From Micromonospora inositola (lineage in GTDB: Bacteria; Actinomycetota; Actinomycetes; Mycobacteriales; Micromonosporaceae), in the NCBI RefSeq assembly GCF_900090285.1, contig NZ_LT607754.1:3622001-3686000 (forward strand): a DNA stretch of 64,000 nucleotides, read 5' to 3'. A program made the position numbers and the translations under genes. Below, piece after piece: positions 25,291-34,217 of this stretch (its first letter is position 1; each line of letters starts with the position of its first letter). The notes beneath the pieces are model-generated. The model was not told where the DNA came from. It saw nothing but the letters and a program-made list of their open reading frames with translations, and made no database searches.

Positions 25291-26084
25291 TGGGCTACGA
25301 CCGCCCGGGCGAGCCACTGGTGCTCGGGGTGCCCCGGGCGGCGTTCCGGCCCAGCCCGGTATTCCTCGGCCTGGTCGCGCTCTTCGTGACCAGCGGGGTG
25401 CTGGCCTGGCAGCGGTACGGCAACGTCCGGTTCGACGTCTTCCTGTTCGTGGTCTCGGGCTGGCTGGTCTCGCTCTGCCTGCACGAGTACGCCCACGCGG
25501 TGGTCGCGTACCGGGCGGGGGACCGGGACATCGCCCACCGGGGTTACCTGACGCTCAACCCGTTCAAGTACACCCACCCGCTGCTGTCGGTCGGGCTGCC
25601 GGTGCTGGTGGTGCTGCTCGGCGGCATCGGCCTGCCCGGCGGGGCGGTCTGGGTGGACCGACACGCCATCCCCGGCCGGCTGCGGCACACCCTGGTCAGC
25701 CTCGCCGGCCCGGCCACCAACGTGCTGTTCACCCTGGTGCTGGTGGCGGCCCTGCGGATCGGCTTCGGCACCGGTGGCTCGATCGAGTTCTGGGCCGGGG
25801 TGGGTCTGCTGGCGTTCCTCCAGCTCACCGCCAGCGTGCTCAACCTGCTGCCGGTGCCCGGCCTGGACGGCGGCAACATGATCCAGCCGTGGCTGAGCCC
25901 GCAGTACCGCCGGATGTACGACCTGTTCGCCCCGTACGGCTTCATCCTGCTCTTCGCGCTGCTGTGGAGCCCGCGGATCGGCGGCTGGTTCTTCAACGCG
26001 GTCTTCGCGATCGCCGACCTGCTCGGGCTGCCGCCGGAGTTCTTCTCGGTCGGCTTCAATCTGATCCGCTTCTGGCAGGGCTGA
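25287..26084 (+). CDS. Site-2 protease (M50) family intramembrane metalloprotease
   Basis: A 265-residue membrane protein with about six helices. The zinc motif HEYAH (H66, E67, H70) lies at the end of a membrane helix in LCLHEYAHAVV and the third ligand is expected in NLLPVPGLDGGNM; LAGPATNVLFT is also typical of the group. It lacks a PDZ domain, like the short rhomboid-neighbour type S2P proteins of actinomycetes. The substrate is unknown. Two adjacent ATGs (25287, 25290) could start it; 25287 gives an ATGA overlap with the upstream small gene. The stop codon lies inside the first copy of a hairpin repeat. Confidence 0.88.
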   Translation: MMGYDRPGEPLVLGVPRAAFRPSPVFLGLVALFVTSGVLAWQRYGNVRFDVFLFVVSGWLVSLCLHEYAHAVVAYRAGDRDIAHRGYLTLNPFKYTHPLLSVGLPVLVVLLGGIGLPGGAVWVDRHAIPGRLRHTLVSLAGPATNVLFTLVLVAALRIGFGTGGSIEFWAGVGLLAFLQLTASVLNLLPVPGLDGGNMIQPWLSPQYRRMYDLFAPYGFILLFALLWSPRIGGWFFNAVFAIADLLGLPPEFFSVGFNLIRFWQG

Positions 26085-26179
26085 GCGGGCCGGGGTCCGG
26101 CGCGGGCGCCGGACTGAGCGGGCCGGGGTCCGGCGCGGGCGCCGGACTGAGCGGGCTGGGTCCGGCGCGGGCGCCGGAC
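26082..26179. repeat. Three tandem hairpin-forming repeats at the end of the M50 gene
   Basis: Copies of 33, 33 and 32 bases at 26082-26114, 26115-26147 and 26148-26179. Each begins CTGAGCGGG and contains GTCCGGCGC GG GCGCCGGAC, a 9-base stem with a 2-base loop. The first copy includes the TGA of the M50 gene. As they lie between convergent genes they probably act as a tripled terminator, but could also be a small variable repeat locus. Confidence 0.85.
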
Positions 26180-26231
26180 TGAGCAGGCCCGGCCCGGCCG
26201 GCGCGACCGCGCCGACCGGACCGGGCGGCGC

Positions 26232-27230
26232 TCACGGGCGCTGGGCCGGGGACTCGGTCTTGGCCGCGTCGCGCTCGGTGACCGGCTCGACGATCTCGTC
26301 GATCGCCTTGAGCAGGTCGGCGTCGAGCTTCACGCCGGCCGCCTTGACGTTGTCGTGCACCTGCTCTGGGCGGGACGCCCCGACGATCGCCGAGGAGACG
26401 TTCGGGTTCTGCAGCACCCAGGCGATGGCGAGCTGCGGCATGGTCAGCCCGGCCTGCTCCGCGAGGGGCTTGAGCCGCTGCACCCGGGTGAGCACCTCGT
26501 CGGTCATGAACTTGGCGATGAAGCCCGCGCCGGACTTCTCGTCGGTGGCCCGGGAGCCGGCCGGCGGCGGCTGGCCCGGCAGGTACTTGCCGGAGAGCAC
26601 GCCCTGCGCCATCGGCGACCAGACGATCTGACCGATGCCCAGATCCTCGCTGGTGGGGATGACCTCGGTCTCGATGACCCGCCAGAGCATCGAGTACTGC
26701 GGCTGGTTGGAGACCAGCGGGATGCGCAGCTCCCTGGCCAGCTTGTGGGCCTCGCGGAGCTGCGACGCCTGCCACTCCGAGACACCGATGTAGTGCGCCT
26801 TGCCGGAGTGCACGACGTCGGCGAAGGCCTCCATCGTCTCCTCCAGCGGGGTGCTGTAGTCGTACCGGTGGGCCTGGTAGAGGTCCACGTAGTCGGTCTG
26901 CAGCCGACGCAGCGAGCCGTCGATCGACTCCATGATGTGCTTGCGGGACAGGCCGCGGTCGTTTCGGCCCGGCCCGGTCGGCCAGTAGACCTTGGTGAAG
27001 ATCTCCAGCCCCTCGCGCCGCTCGCCATTGAGCGCCCGCCCGAGGACCGCCTCGGCCCTGGTGCCGGCGTACACGTCGGCGGTGTCGAAGGTGGTGATGC
27101 CGGTGTCCAGGGCGGCCCGCACGCACGCGGTTGCCGCGTCCTCCTCGACCTGCGAGCCGTGGGTGATCCAGTTGCCGTACGAGATCTCGCTGACCATCAG
27201 GCCGGAACGGCCTAGGTGTCGGAATTCCAT
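26232..27230 (-). CDS. Aldo/keto reductase (voltage-gated K+ channel beta-subunit-like)
   Basis: A 332-residue AKR with the full catalytic tetrad: D49 and Y54 in FDTADVYAG, K80 in FTKVYW and H121 in YQAHRYD. The segments GLMVSEISYGNWI, RKHIMESIDGSLRRL and WSPMAQGVLSGKYL match the Kv-beta/YghZ branch (AKR6/AKR14), which reduces small aldehydes such as methylglyoxal with NADPH. No potassium channel gene is near. ATG start with the family's usual MEFRHLGRSGL N-terminus. It is convergent with the M50 gene and separated from the following WG-repeat gene by 82 bases. Confidence 0.92.
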   Translation of the reverse strand: MEFRHLGRSGLMVSEISYGNWITHGSQVEEDAATACVRAALDTGITTFDTADVYAGTRAEAVLGRALNGERREGLEIFTKVYWPTGPGRNDRGLSRKHIMESIDGSLRRLQTDYVDLYQAHRYDYSTPLEETMEAFADVVHSGKAHYIGVSEWQASQLREAHKLARELRIPLVSNQPQYSMLWRVIETEVIPTSEDLGIGQIVWSPMAQGVLSGKYLPGQPPPAGSRATDEKSGAGFIAKFMTDEVLTRVQRLKPLAEQAGLTMPQLAIAWVLQNPNVSSAIVGASRPEQVHDNVKAAGVKLDADLLKAIDEIVEPVTERDAAKTESPAQRP

Positions 27231-27312
27231 GCCCCGACCCTAGTCCCGCCGGACCGGGGTCACCGCGACGCGCACCGGCCGTGGTGGTGTCGGGCACGGT
27301 CGGCCGGGCGGC

Positions 27313-30300
27313 TCACAGCACCGGGCTGGTGTCCGCGAGCAACCGGTCGATCTCCGCGACCACCTCGGCGCGGCTCGGATGCACCGGGTCGATCAGCGGC
27401 TCGCCCTGCCGGTCGAGCGCGCCCCACCGCCCGCCGCCGTCGCCGACCAGGAAGGCGACCGGGTGGATCACCAGCGCCCGGTACGCCGGCTCGACGATCA
27501 CCCGGCCGGTGCGGTCCACGACACCCCGGCGACCGGCCAGCTCCACCACGGCCAGGCCCTCCTCGGTGAAGCCGTCCACGTACCGGCCGTCGGCCAGGGC
27601 GGTGGGGAAGCCGTGGTACCGGGTCGGCACGACGAGCTGACCGGTCCGGTCGACCGCGCCCCAGCCGCCCCGGCGGACCGCCGCCAGGCCGCCCCGGAAC
27701 GGGCGTACGTCCTCGAAGCCCGGCGGGATCTTCACGATGTTGGTCGGGTCGACCGCCATCCAGTTGCCCTTGCCGTCCATCGACACCCAGGCCAGGCCGC
27801 CGGAGAAGGATCCGACCGCCCGGTAGCCGTTGTTCGCCTCGATCAGGGCGGCCCCGGAGGTGTCGATCAGCGCCCACCGGGAGGCCTCCGGGCGGCGTAC
27901 CCAGGCCATGCCCTCGTGGAACGGCTGCACCTCGGCGTACCGGTGGTCGATCACCAGGTTGCCCTCGGCGTCGGCGTACCCCCAGCGTTCCAGCTCCTCG
28001 TCGAAGGTGGGCACGGGGGAGCGCTCGGCGCGCAGCATCGCGTCGCGGTCGCGCGGCGACGGGCCGAACCCACCGGCCGCGGCCCGTTCCCGGACCGCGT
28101 CCAGGGCCACCCCGGTACGCGCGACCAGCCCCGGGTCCGCGCCCTGGCGCAGGTCCAGCGCCCGCTCGAAGTGCTGGCAGGCCTCGATCAGCCGTCCCTG
28201 GTCGTAGCAGGACCGGCCGGCGTGCTCGTGCAGCGCCGCGCGCAGCCGGTCGGGCAGCTCCGGGGAGTTCGCCGCGGCGAAGAGCCGGTCCGCCTCCGCG
28301 TGCTCGCCCCGCCAGCGCAGCACCTGGGCGAGTCGGGCACGCGCCAGCGCGGTCCGCCGCAACTCGCCGGTGGCCTCGGCGTACGTGACCGCGAGCCGAC
28401 CGTCGGCGAGCGCGTCGTCCAGGTCGCCGAGGATCCGCGAGGCCACCGAGCGGAGGCTGAGCAGCCGGGCCCGACTCCGGTTGTCGAGCGCCGTGCCCAG
28501 CTTGGCGGTGAGGCCGTCGCGGACGACCCGCAGCTCCGCCGGATCGGTCGCCTCCTCGCGCAGCGTCTCGGGGTCCAGCCGCCACCGGAAGGCGGCCAGT
28601 TCCTGCTCCGGGTCCGTCGGGGGCGCCGGCTGTTCCGCCGGCCGATCGGCCTCGGAGGTGGTGTCGGGCTGCGGCGCCGGAGCCGCCGACAGCGGCCCCG
28701 CGGGCGGCCCGGACACCGGCCGCGCCGACTCCGACGCGGCCGGTGGGGCGGACAGCGACGCGGCCGGTGGGGCGGAGACCGGACGCGCCGACGGCGTCGG
28801 CGTCGGGTCGCCCGGAGCGGCGGACACCGGGGCGGCCTCGGTCGGCGTGCCGGCCGTCCCGGCGGGCGGCCCGCCGGCCCGGGCCGGGGTGGGCGGCGAC
28901 GGGACCGGCCCGGACGCGGGCGGTGCGGAGACGGGCCGGGCGGGCGCCGCCCCGGCCGGTGGCGCGCTGACCTGCCCGGCGGGTGGCGCGGAGACGGGCC
29001 CGGCGGGTGGCGCGGACACGGGCCGGTACGGCGGTGGAGCGGACCTGGGCGGCCCGGCGGGGTCCGGTTCGGTCCGCGGCGCGGGGCCGGATTCCTCCGC
29101 GGCGACCGTCGGCGTCGCGGGCGGGGGCGCCGACCTGGAGGCCGGCGCGGCGGCCGGCGCCGCCGACTCGGAAACCGGTGGCGCGGGGGGCGTGGACACC
29201 GGAGCAGGTGGGGTGGCCGGCGGCGCGGGCGGCGCGGACACCGGGACCGGCGGGGCAGCCGGCGGTGCGGAGACCGGCCGTGGCGCGGCGGGGGCGCTCG
29301 CACCGTCCTCGGCCCGAGTGCCCCGCTCGCCCGGCCGGGAGCCGGCCGGGCCGGGGTACGCGGGCGGTGCCGGGCGGGCCGGCGCGTCGGCGACGCGGTG
29401 GGTCTCGCTGTGCCGTGCCGCCGTCGGGTGCGTGGCCGTCCGGTCGTCGTCGGCGTCCGGGCCGGCGGGACGCGGCGCGGGCGCCGGCCCGGGGAGGAAT
29501 TCGAGGCGCAGCCCGGCGGCCGGCGGCGCCGAGGTCGGCGTCGGCTCCTCCGGCGCGGCCGGTCGCGGGGACCGGTCGCGGGTGTGCGGCTGGTCCGCCT
29601 GCGGAACCGGGTATCCGGGCCCGCCCGAGACCGGAGCGCCCGAGGCGGGTGCCACCGGCCGGTCGTCGGGCCGGGTGCGGGCGGCGGGCTCGACGGGCGG
29701 GCGTCGGCCGTCGTCGTGCCGGGTCGGCGGGGACTCGACCGGCCGGCCCGGCAACTCCTCGGGCCGGGTCCGGCCAGCCGGCTCCGCCGGCGGACGCCAG
29801 CCGTCGGCCGGCCGGGCCGTGCCCCGCTCGGCCGGGTGGCCCTGCCGCTCCTCGGGGCGGCGGGACGTGGGTCGGTCCTCCGGTCGGTACCGATCCTCGG
29901 GCTGGGCGGCGGCCGGCTCGGGACGCCGGCCGTCGTACCGGGGAGCGGCCTCCTCGGCCGGGTGGCGCTGCCGGCCGTCCGGGTGCGGCCCGGCGGGCCG
30001 CCGCTCGTCCCGGCCGGGCGGCGCGGGATCGACCGGGCGCGCGGCCCGGCCGTCCGGGCCGGGCCGGTCGGTCGGTGCGGCCGGGGGACCCGGTCGGTCG
30101 TCCGGCCGGTACCGGGCCGGCTCGGTCCGGGCCCGCTGCTCGGCACCGGGCCGCTCGTCGGGCCGCGGTCGGGGGTCGCCCTGGCGGCGAGCGGTGTCCG
30201 GCCGCTCGTCGAAGGCGTCGGGCCGCGGCCGGGGGTCGCCCTGGGGGCGGACGGTGTCCCGCCGCTCGTCGGGGGCGAAGGCGGCGGGCCGGCCGACCGA

Positions 30301-31368
30301 ACGGGGGTCGCCGTGCTGCCCGGGCAGCCGGCCGGGCGCCGGGCGGTGCGGATCCCCGGTCGGCCGGCGCAGGCCGTCGCGCTCGGCGGCCGCAGGCGCG
30401 TCCCGGTACGTCTCGGCCCGCGCCGCGGCCTCCCGGCGCGGGTCGCGCTCCCGGGGCGGTGGGCCGTCGGAACCCTGGTCCCGCCGGTCGGCGGGACCAC
30501 GCGGCGCGGCCGTCGGCCGCGCGTCGGCCGGCGGCGTGCCCCACTGGCGCTCCGACCGGATCGGCGCGTCCGGGCGCCGGTCGGCTGGATGCGGGCGGTG
30601 CGGGAACTCGTCGGGCTCGGGCAGCCAGCCGGGCTCCGGCGCGGGGGAGACCGGCCGGCGCGGGCCACCGTCCGGCGGCGGCATCCGCCGGCCGGATTCC
30701 GGGCGACCCCACGGCTGGCCGGGCCGGTCGCCGTGCCAGCCGGCGGCGCGGTCGCGGTCCACCGTCCACTCCGGCGCGCGCCGGTCGTACCGGCCGGGTC
30801 CGTGGTCGGCGCGCTCACCGGGCTGCGCCGGGCCGCGCCGGTGGGAGTCCTCGCCGGTACGGCCCTCCTCCGCGGGTCCGTCCGTCCGGGGCCGCCGGTC
30901 GCGGGCGTCCACGTCGCCCCGGCGGTCCGGCCAGGCCGGACGCTCGCGGCCGTCGGGCGTGGCGCGCGGGTCGTCCCGGCCGCGTCCGTCCGGTGCGCCG
31001 CGCCGCGCGTCCGGACCGGGGATCACCGGGTACGCGCCGCGCCGGTCGCCGCCGCCGGGGGCCACGGGGTGCGCGCCGCGCCGGTCGCCGGGGGCCGGGC
31101 TGACCGGGTACGACCCGCGCCGGTCGTCCGGGGCGGGGCTGATCGGGTGGGCGTCGTCGCGCGGTCCGCCAGGGGCAGGACTGACCGGCTGCACCTCGGC
31201 GCGCCCGACGGCGGCGACTCGCCCGCGCGGGGCGGGCGGGGTCAGGTACTCCATGCCGATGTCGCCCGGGTAGCGCTGGCCCGCGAACTGGGGGTGCCAC
31301 TCGGTGGTCGGTTCGGCGACCCAGGCCGGCTCCGCCGGATCGCGCCAGCGGTCGTAGCCGCCGCTCAT
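27313..31368 (-). CDS. Large WG-repeat protein with disordered Pro/Arg-rich N-terminal region
   Basis: A 1351-residue protein in three parts. About 1-900 is low-complexity, rich in Pro, Arg, Asp, Gly and Ala, with a 13-residue tandem repeat early on and many VSAPPAG units later. About 920-1120 is helical and TPR-like (SRARLLSLRSVASRILGDL, RWRGEHAEADRLF, DQGRLIEACQHFERAL). About 1125-1340 holds WG (KWG) beta-repeats such as WGYADAEGNLVIDHRY, WALIDTSG, WGAVDRTGQLVVPTRY and WGALDRQGEPLIDP. No signal peptide or membrane helix. WG repeats are thought to be protein-binding propeller-like modules; the function here is unknown. ATG at 31368 is the first plausible start; the frame stays open upstream into the intergenic region. 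Confidence 0.78.
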   Translation of the reverse strand: MSGGYDRWRDPAEPAWVAEPTTEWHPQFAGQRYPGDIGMEYLTPPAPRGRVAAVGRAEVQPVSPAPGGPRDDAHPISPAPDDRRGSYPVSPAPGDRRGAHPVAPGGGDRRGAYPVIPGPDARRGAPDGRGRDDPRATPDGRERPAWPDRRGDVDARDRRPRTDGPAEEGRTGEDSHRRGPAQPGERADHGPGRYDRRAPEWTVDRDRAAGWHGDRPGQPWGRPESGRRMPPPDGGPRRPVSPAPEPGWLPEPDEFPHRPHPADRRPDAPIRSERQWGTPPADARPTAAPRGPADRRDQGSDGPPPRERDPRREAAARAETYRDAPAAAERDGLRRPTGDPHRPAPGRLPGQHGDPRSVGRPAAFAPDERRDTVRPQGDPRPRPDAFDERPDTARRQGDPRPRPDERPGAEQRARTEPARYRPDDRPGPPAAPTDRPGPDGRAARPVDPAPPGRDERRPAGPHPDGRQRHPAEEAAPRYDGRRPEPAAAQPEDRYRPEDRPTSRRPEERQGHPAERGTARPADGWRPPAEPAGRTRPEELPGRPVESPPTRHDDGRRPPVEPAARTRPDDRPVAPASGAPVSGGPGYPVPQADQPHTRDRSPRPAAPEEPTPTSAPPAAGLRLEFLPGPAPAPRPAGPDADDDRTATHPTAARHSETHRVADAPARPAPPAYPGPAGSRPGERGTRAEDGASAPAAPRPVSAPPAAPPVPVSAPPAPPATPPAPVSTPPAPPVSESAAPAAAPASRSAPPPATPTVAAEESGPAPRTEPDPAGPPRSAPPPYRPVSAPPAGPVSAPPAGQVSAPPAGAAPARPVSAPPASGPVPSPPTPARAGGPPAGTAGTPTEAAPVSAAPGDPTPTPSARPVSAPPAASLSAPPAASESARPVSGPPAGPLSAAPAPQPDTTSEADRPAEQPAPPTDPEQELAAFRWRLDPETLREEATDPAELRVVRDGLTAKLGTALDNRSRARLLSLRSVASRILGDLDDALADGRLAVTYAEATGELRRTALARARLAQVLRWRGEHAEADRLFAAANSPELPDRLRAALHEHAGRSCYDQGRLIEACQHFERALDLRQGADPGLVARTGVALDAVRERAAAGGFGPSPRDRDAMLRAERSPVPTFDEELERWGYADAEGNLVIDHRYAEVQPFHEGMAWVRRPEASRWALIDTSGAALIEANNGYRAVGSFSGGLAWVSMDGKGNWMAVDPTNIVKIPPGFEDVRPFRGGLAAVRRGGWGAVDRTGQLVVPTRYHGFPTALADGRYVDGFTEEGLAVVELAGRRGVVDRTGRVIVEPAYRALVIHPVAFLVGDGGGRWGALDRQGEPLIDPVHPSRAEVVAEIDRLLADTSPVL
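30997..31152 (-). repeat. Four 39-base in-frame repeats in the WG-repeat gene
   Basis: Encodes four 13-residue units, AHPISPAPDDRRG, SYPVSPAPGDRRG, AHPVAPGGGDRRG and AYPVIPGPDARRG, preceded by one decayed unit. The pattern is a basic Pro-rich linker and may vary in copy number between strains. Confidence 0.8.
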
Positions 31369-31528
31369 CGGGGCACCCGGTGGCCGCCCGCGCGGCGCGG
31401 CCCCGGGGCCGGCTCGCGTCGCTCGCTCACGGCGTGTCACCTCGTTGGAAATTGTCGCGCTGGGCACCCCACGTGCCGGTAGAGTCGCCCGGTCCAGCAC
31501 CTCGTGGCTGCGGAAGGAGGGTAGCGGC

Positions 31529-32380
31529 GTGGGCTCTGTCACCGCCACTGTGGCGCCGCCCACGGACTCAAACGTTACCCGATGGTTTCGGACATTTAGC
31601 GCCATAGTCGCCTCCGGCTTCCGGCGCCACGCCACCTACCGGCAGGCCGCCGTAGCCGGCGTGGTCACCAACACCGTCTTCGGCTTCCTGCGCTGCTACA
31701 TCTTCCTCGCCGTGGCCGGCGCGGCCGGGACCGTCGCCGGGTACGACCGGGCCCAGCTCGCCACGATCGTCTGGGCCGGGCAGGGCCTGCTGGCGGTGAT
31801 CCTGCTCTGGGGCTGGACCGACCTGGCGGACCGGATCCGGACCGGGGAGATCGCCAGCGACCTGCTCCGACCGGTGCACCCGGTGACCAGCTACCTCGCC
31901 ACCGACCTGGGCCGCGCGGGGTTCGCCTCGCTCTCCCGGCTGCTGCCGCCGGTGCTGATCGGCCCGCTCTTCTTCGACGTGTACCTGCCCCGGCGGTGGG
32001 CCACGGTGCCGCTCTTCGCGCTCTCCGTGCTGGTCGCCGTGGTGCTCTGCTTCGGCTGCCGGTTCCTGGTCAACGCCACCGCGTACTGGCTGCAGGACGT
32101 CCGGGGCGCGATGATCCTCTGGACGCTCTCCTCCGGGGTGCTCGCGGGGCTCTACTTCCCGCTGCGCTTCCTGCCCGGGTGGCTCCAGCTCGCGCTCTGG
32201 TACGGCACCCCGTTCCCGAGCCTGTTCCAGACCCCGCTCGACGTGCTGGTCGAGCGGGACCCGGCCCCGGCGCAGCTCGGGCTGGTGGGGCTCCAGGTCG
32301 CCTGGGCGGTGCTGATCCTTGCCGCCTGCCGGCTGGTGCAGCACCGGGCCGAACTCCGGCTGGTGGTGCAGGGTGGCTGA
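31529..32380 (+). CDS. ABC-2 type exporter permease, subunit 1
   Basis: A 283-residue integral membrane protein with six helices, of the ABC-2 permease (DUF990-like) type. Landmarks: RQAAVAGVVTNTVFGFLRCY, LLWGWTDLADRIRTGEIASDLLRPV and PLRFLPGWLQ, the last typical before the final helices. GTG at 31529 is chosen because AAGGAGGG lies at 31514-31521. It is the first gene of a three-gene exporter: its last 8 bases overlap the second permease and the ATPase follows. It is divergent from the WG-repeat gene over 160 bases. The exported substrate is unknown. Confidence 0.85.
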   Translation: MGSVTATVAPPTDSNVTRWFRTFSAIVASGFRRHATYRQAAVAGVVTNTVFGFLRCYIFLAVAGAAGTVAGYDRAQLATIVWAGQGLLAVILLWGWTDLADRIRTGEIASDLLRPVHPVTSYLATDLGRAGFASLSRLLPPVLIGPLFFDVYLPRRWATVPLFALSVLVAVVLCFGCRFLVNATAYWLQDVRGAMILWTLSSGVLAGLYFPLRFLPGWLQLALWYGTPFPSLFQTPLDVLVERDPAPAQLGLVGLQVAWAVLILAACRLVQHRAELRLVVQGG

Positions 32381-33176
32381 GCGGTTGGCCGCGTACCGGG
32401 CGTTGTTGAGGACGCAGGCCCGGTCGCAGGCCGCGTACCGGACCTCGTTCGTGGTGGACCTGGTCGGCAACGTCGGCGCGACGGTCTTCGACGTGGTCAC
32501 CGTGCTGGTGCTCTTCGGGGTGACCAGGGAGCTGGGCGGGTTCACGCTGCGGGAGGCGCTGGTGATCGTCGGCATCTCGTCGTTCGCGTTCGCCACCGCC
32601 GACCTGCTGGTCGGGAACATCGAACGGCTGCCCCGGTACGTCCGGACCGGGCTCTTCGACGCCGTGCTGGTCCGCCCGCTGGGTGCGCTGCCCCAGCTGC
32701 TGCTGATGGACCTGCCGCTGCGCAAGGTGTCCCGCGCGTTCTTCGGCCTGGCCGTCCTGGTCGTGGCGGTCACCTCGGCCGGGATCGACTGGACGCCGGG
32801 CCGGTTGGCGCTGGTGGTGGTCGCCCCGGTCGCCGCGGTGGTCTTCTTCGGCGCGGTCTTCGTGACCACCGCGACGGTGTCGTTCTACTGGATCGACTCC
32901 GGTGAGCTGGCCAATTCGGTCACCTACGGCGGGCGCGACTTCACGTCGTACCCGATCACCGTCTACGGCGGCTGGTTCCGGGCGCTCTTCGCGTACGGGA
33001 TGGGCTTCGCCTTCGTCAGTTACCACCCCGCGCTGGCGCTGCTCGGCCGGGCCGACCCGCTCGGCCTGCCGGGCTGGGTCGGCTGGGTGTCGCCGGGCGT
33101 CGCACTGGTCGCCGCCGGAGTCGCCACCGCGGCCTGGCGCGTCGGGGTCCGTCACTACCGGAGCACGGGATCGTGA
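32373..33176 (+). CDS. ABC-2 type exporter permease, subunit 2
   Basis: A 267-residue membrane protein with about six helices, paralogous in layout to the preceding permease. It has TSFVVDLVGNVGATVFD, ATADLLVGNIERLPRYVRTG and the helix pair around YPITVYGGWFRALF. GTG start inside the end of subunit 1 (8-base overlap) indicates coupled translation and a heterodimeric membrane domain. The ATP-binding subunit begins 31 bases after its stop. Confidence 0.84.
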   Translation: MAERLAAYRALLRTQARSQAAYRTSFVVDLVGNVGATVFDVVTVLVLFGVTRELGGFTLREALVIVGISSFAFATADLLVGNIERLPRYVRTGLFDAVLVRPLGALPQLLLMDLPLRKVSRAFFGLAVLVVAVTSAGIDWTPGRLALVVVAPVAAVVFFGAVFVTTATVSFYWIDSGELANSVTYGGRDFTSYPITVYGGWFRALFAYGMGFAFVSYHPALALLGRADPLGLPGWVGWVSPGVALVAAGVATAAWRVGVRHYRSTGS

Positions 33177-33207
33177 GCGTCATCACCGTGCAGTGCGAGG
33201 AGTGAGC

Positions 33208-34197
33208 TTGCGAGCCCCGCAGTCACAAACAGAGGTCATTCTTGTGCGCGGGCTGCGCAAGGAGTTCACCGTCCGGGTGAAGGCGGGACGGCTGCGCCGG
33301 GAGAAGCGGGTGGTCGCCGCCGTCGACGGGGTCGACCTGCGGGTGGAGCGCGGCGAGATGCTCGGCTACATCGGCCCCAACGGCGCCGGCAAGTCGACCA
33401 CCCTGAAGATGCTCACCGGCGTGCTGATGCCGTCGGCGGGGGAGGTCCGGGTCTGCGGCCTGCGGCCGGTGGCCGAGCGGACCCGGCTGGCGCTGCGCAT
33501 CGGGGTGGTCTTCGGCCAGCGCTCGCAGCTCTGGTGGGACCTGCCGCTGCGCGACTCGTTCGACCTGCTGCGGCACGTCTACCGGGTGCCGGCGGCCGAG
33601 CACGCGGCCCGGCTGCGTCGCTGTCGCGACCTGCTCGACCTCGACGAGTTCCTGGACACCCCGGTCCGGCAGCTGTCGCTGGGCCAGCGGATGCGCGGCG
33701 AGCTGACCGCCGCCCTGCTGCACGGCCCGGAGGTGCTCTTCCTGGACGAGCCGACCATCGGGCTGGACGTGGTGAGCAAGCAGGCCGTCCGGGGCTTCCT
33801 GGCGGAGCTGGGCCGGGCCGGTGACACCACCCTGGTGCTCACCACCCACGATCTGGCCGACATCGAGCGGCTCTGCCGCCGCCTGGTGGTGATCGACCAC
33901 GGCCGGGTGGTGCACGACGGCTCCATCGCCGCCCTGCACAGCCGGTACGGCTCCCGCCGACTCGTCGTCGCCGAACTGGACACCGCCCTCGCCGCGCCGC
34001 CGACGCTGCCGGGCGCCCCGCTGTACCGGGTGGATGCGGACGGGCACCGGCTGGTCTTCGCCCTGGAGTCGGCGGGCGTCGCCGAGGTGGTCGCCGGGCT
34101 CGCCGGCCTGGCCACGCTGCGCGACATCTCGATCGTCGAGCCGGACATCGAGGAGGTCGTCGCCCGCCTCTACCGCGCTCCGGCGGTCACCGGCTGA
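33208..34197 (+). CDS. ABC exporter ATP-binding protein
   Basis: A 329-residue ATPase powering the two upstream permeases. Walker A GPNGAGKST, Q-loop in VVFGQRSQLWWD, signature LSLGQRMRGEL (the canonical LSGGQ is LSLGQ), Walker B VLFLDEPTIGLD and switch His in LTTHDLADIE. The WWDLP segment and the C-terminal 90 residues are typical of the DUF990-linked ABC-2 ATPases. TTG at 33208 has GAGGAG at 33197-33202 with 5-base spacing; GTG at 33202 or 33244 are alternatives. Convergent with the XRE regulator, 20 bases away. Confidence 0.88.
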   Translation: MRAPQSQTEVILVRGLRKEFTVRVKAGRLRREKRVVAAVDGVDLRVERGEMLGYIGPNGAGKSTTLKMLTGVLMPSAGEVRVCGLRPVAERTRLALRIGVVFGQRSQLWWDLPLRDSFDLLRHVYRVPAAEHAARLRRCRDLLDLDEFLDTPVRQLSLGQRMRGELTAALLHGPEVLFLDEPTIGLDVVSKQAVRGFLAELGRAGDTTLVLTTHDLADIERLCRRLVVIDHGRVVHDGSIAALHSRYGSRRLVVAELDTALAAPPTLPGAPLYRVDADGHRLVFALESAGVAEVVAGLAGLATLRDISIVEPDIEEVVARLYRAPAVTG

Positions 34198-34217
34198 TCC
34201 GCGGTGGAGGGCCGGGC

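Noticed and set aside
26082..26179. CRISPR-like array in the tandem repeats
   Set aside because: Copies are directly adjacent without spacers, each forms a hairpin, and no cas genes are in the window.
27379..31482. A reading frame of over 1300 codons on the plus strand, opposite the WG-repeat gene
   Set aside because: It is a shadow frame produced by high GC: its translation is Arg/Gly-rich without domains, while the minus frame has clear WG repeats and TPR-like helices.
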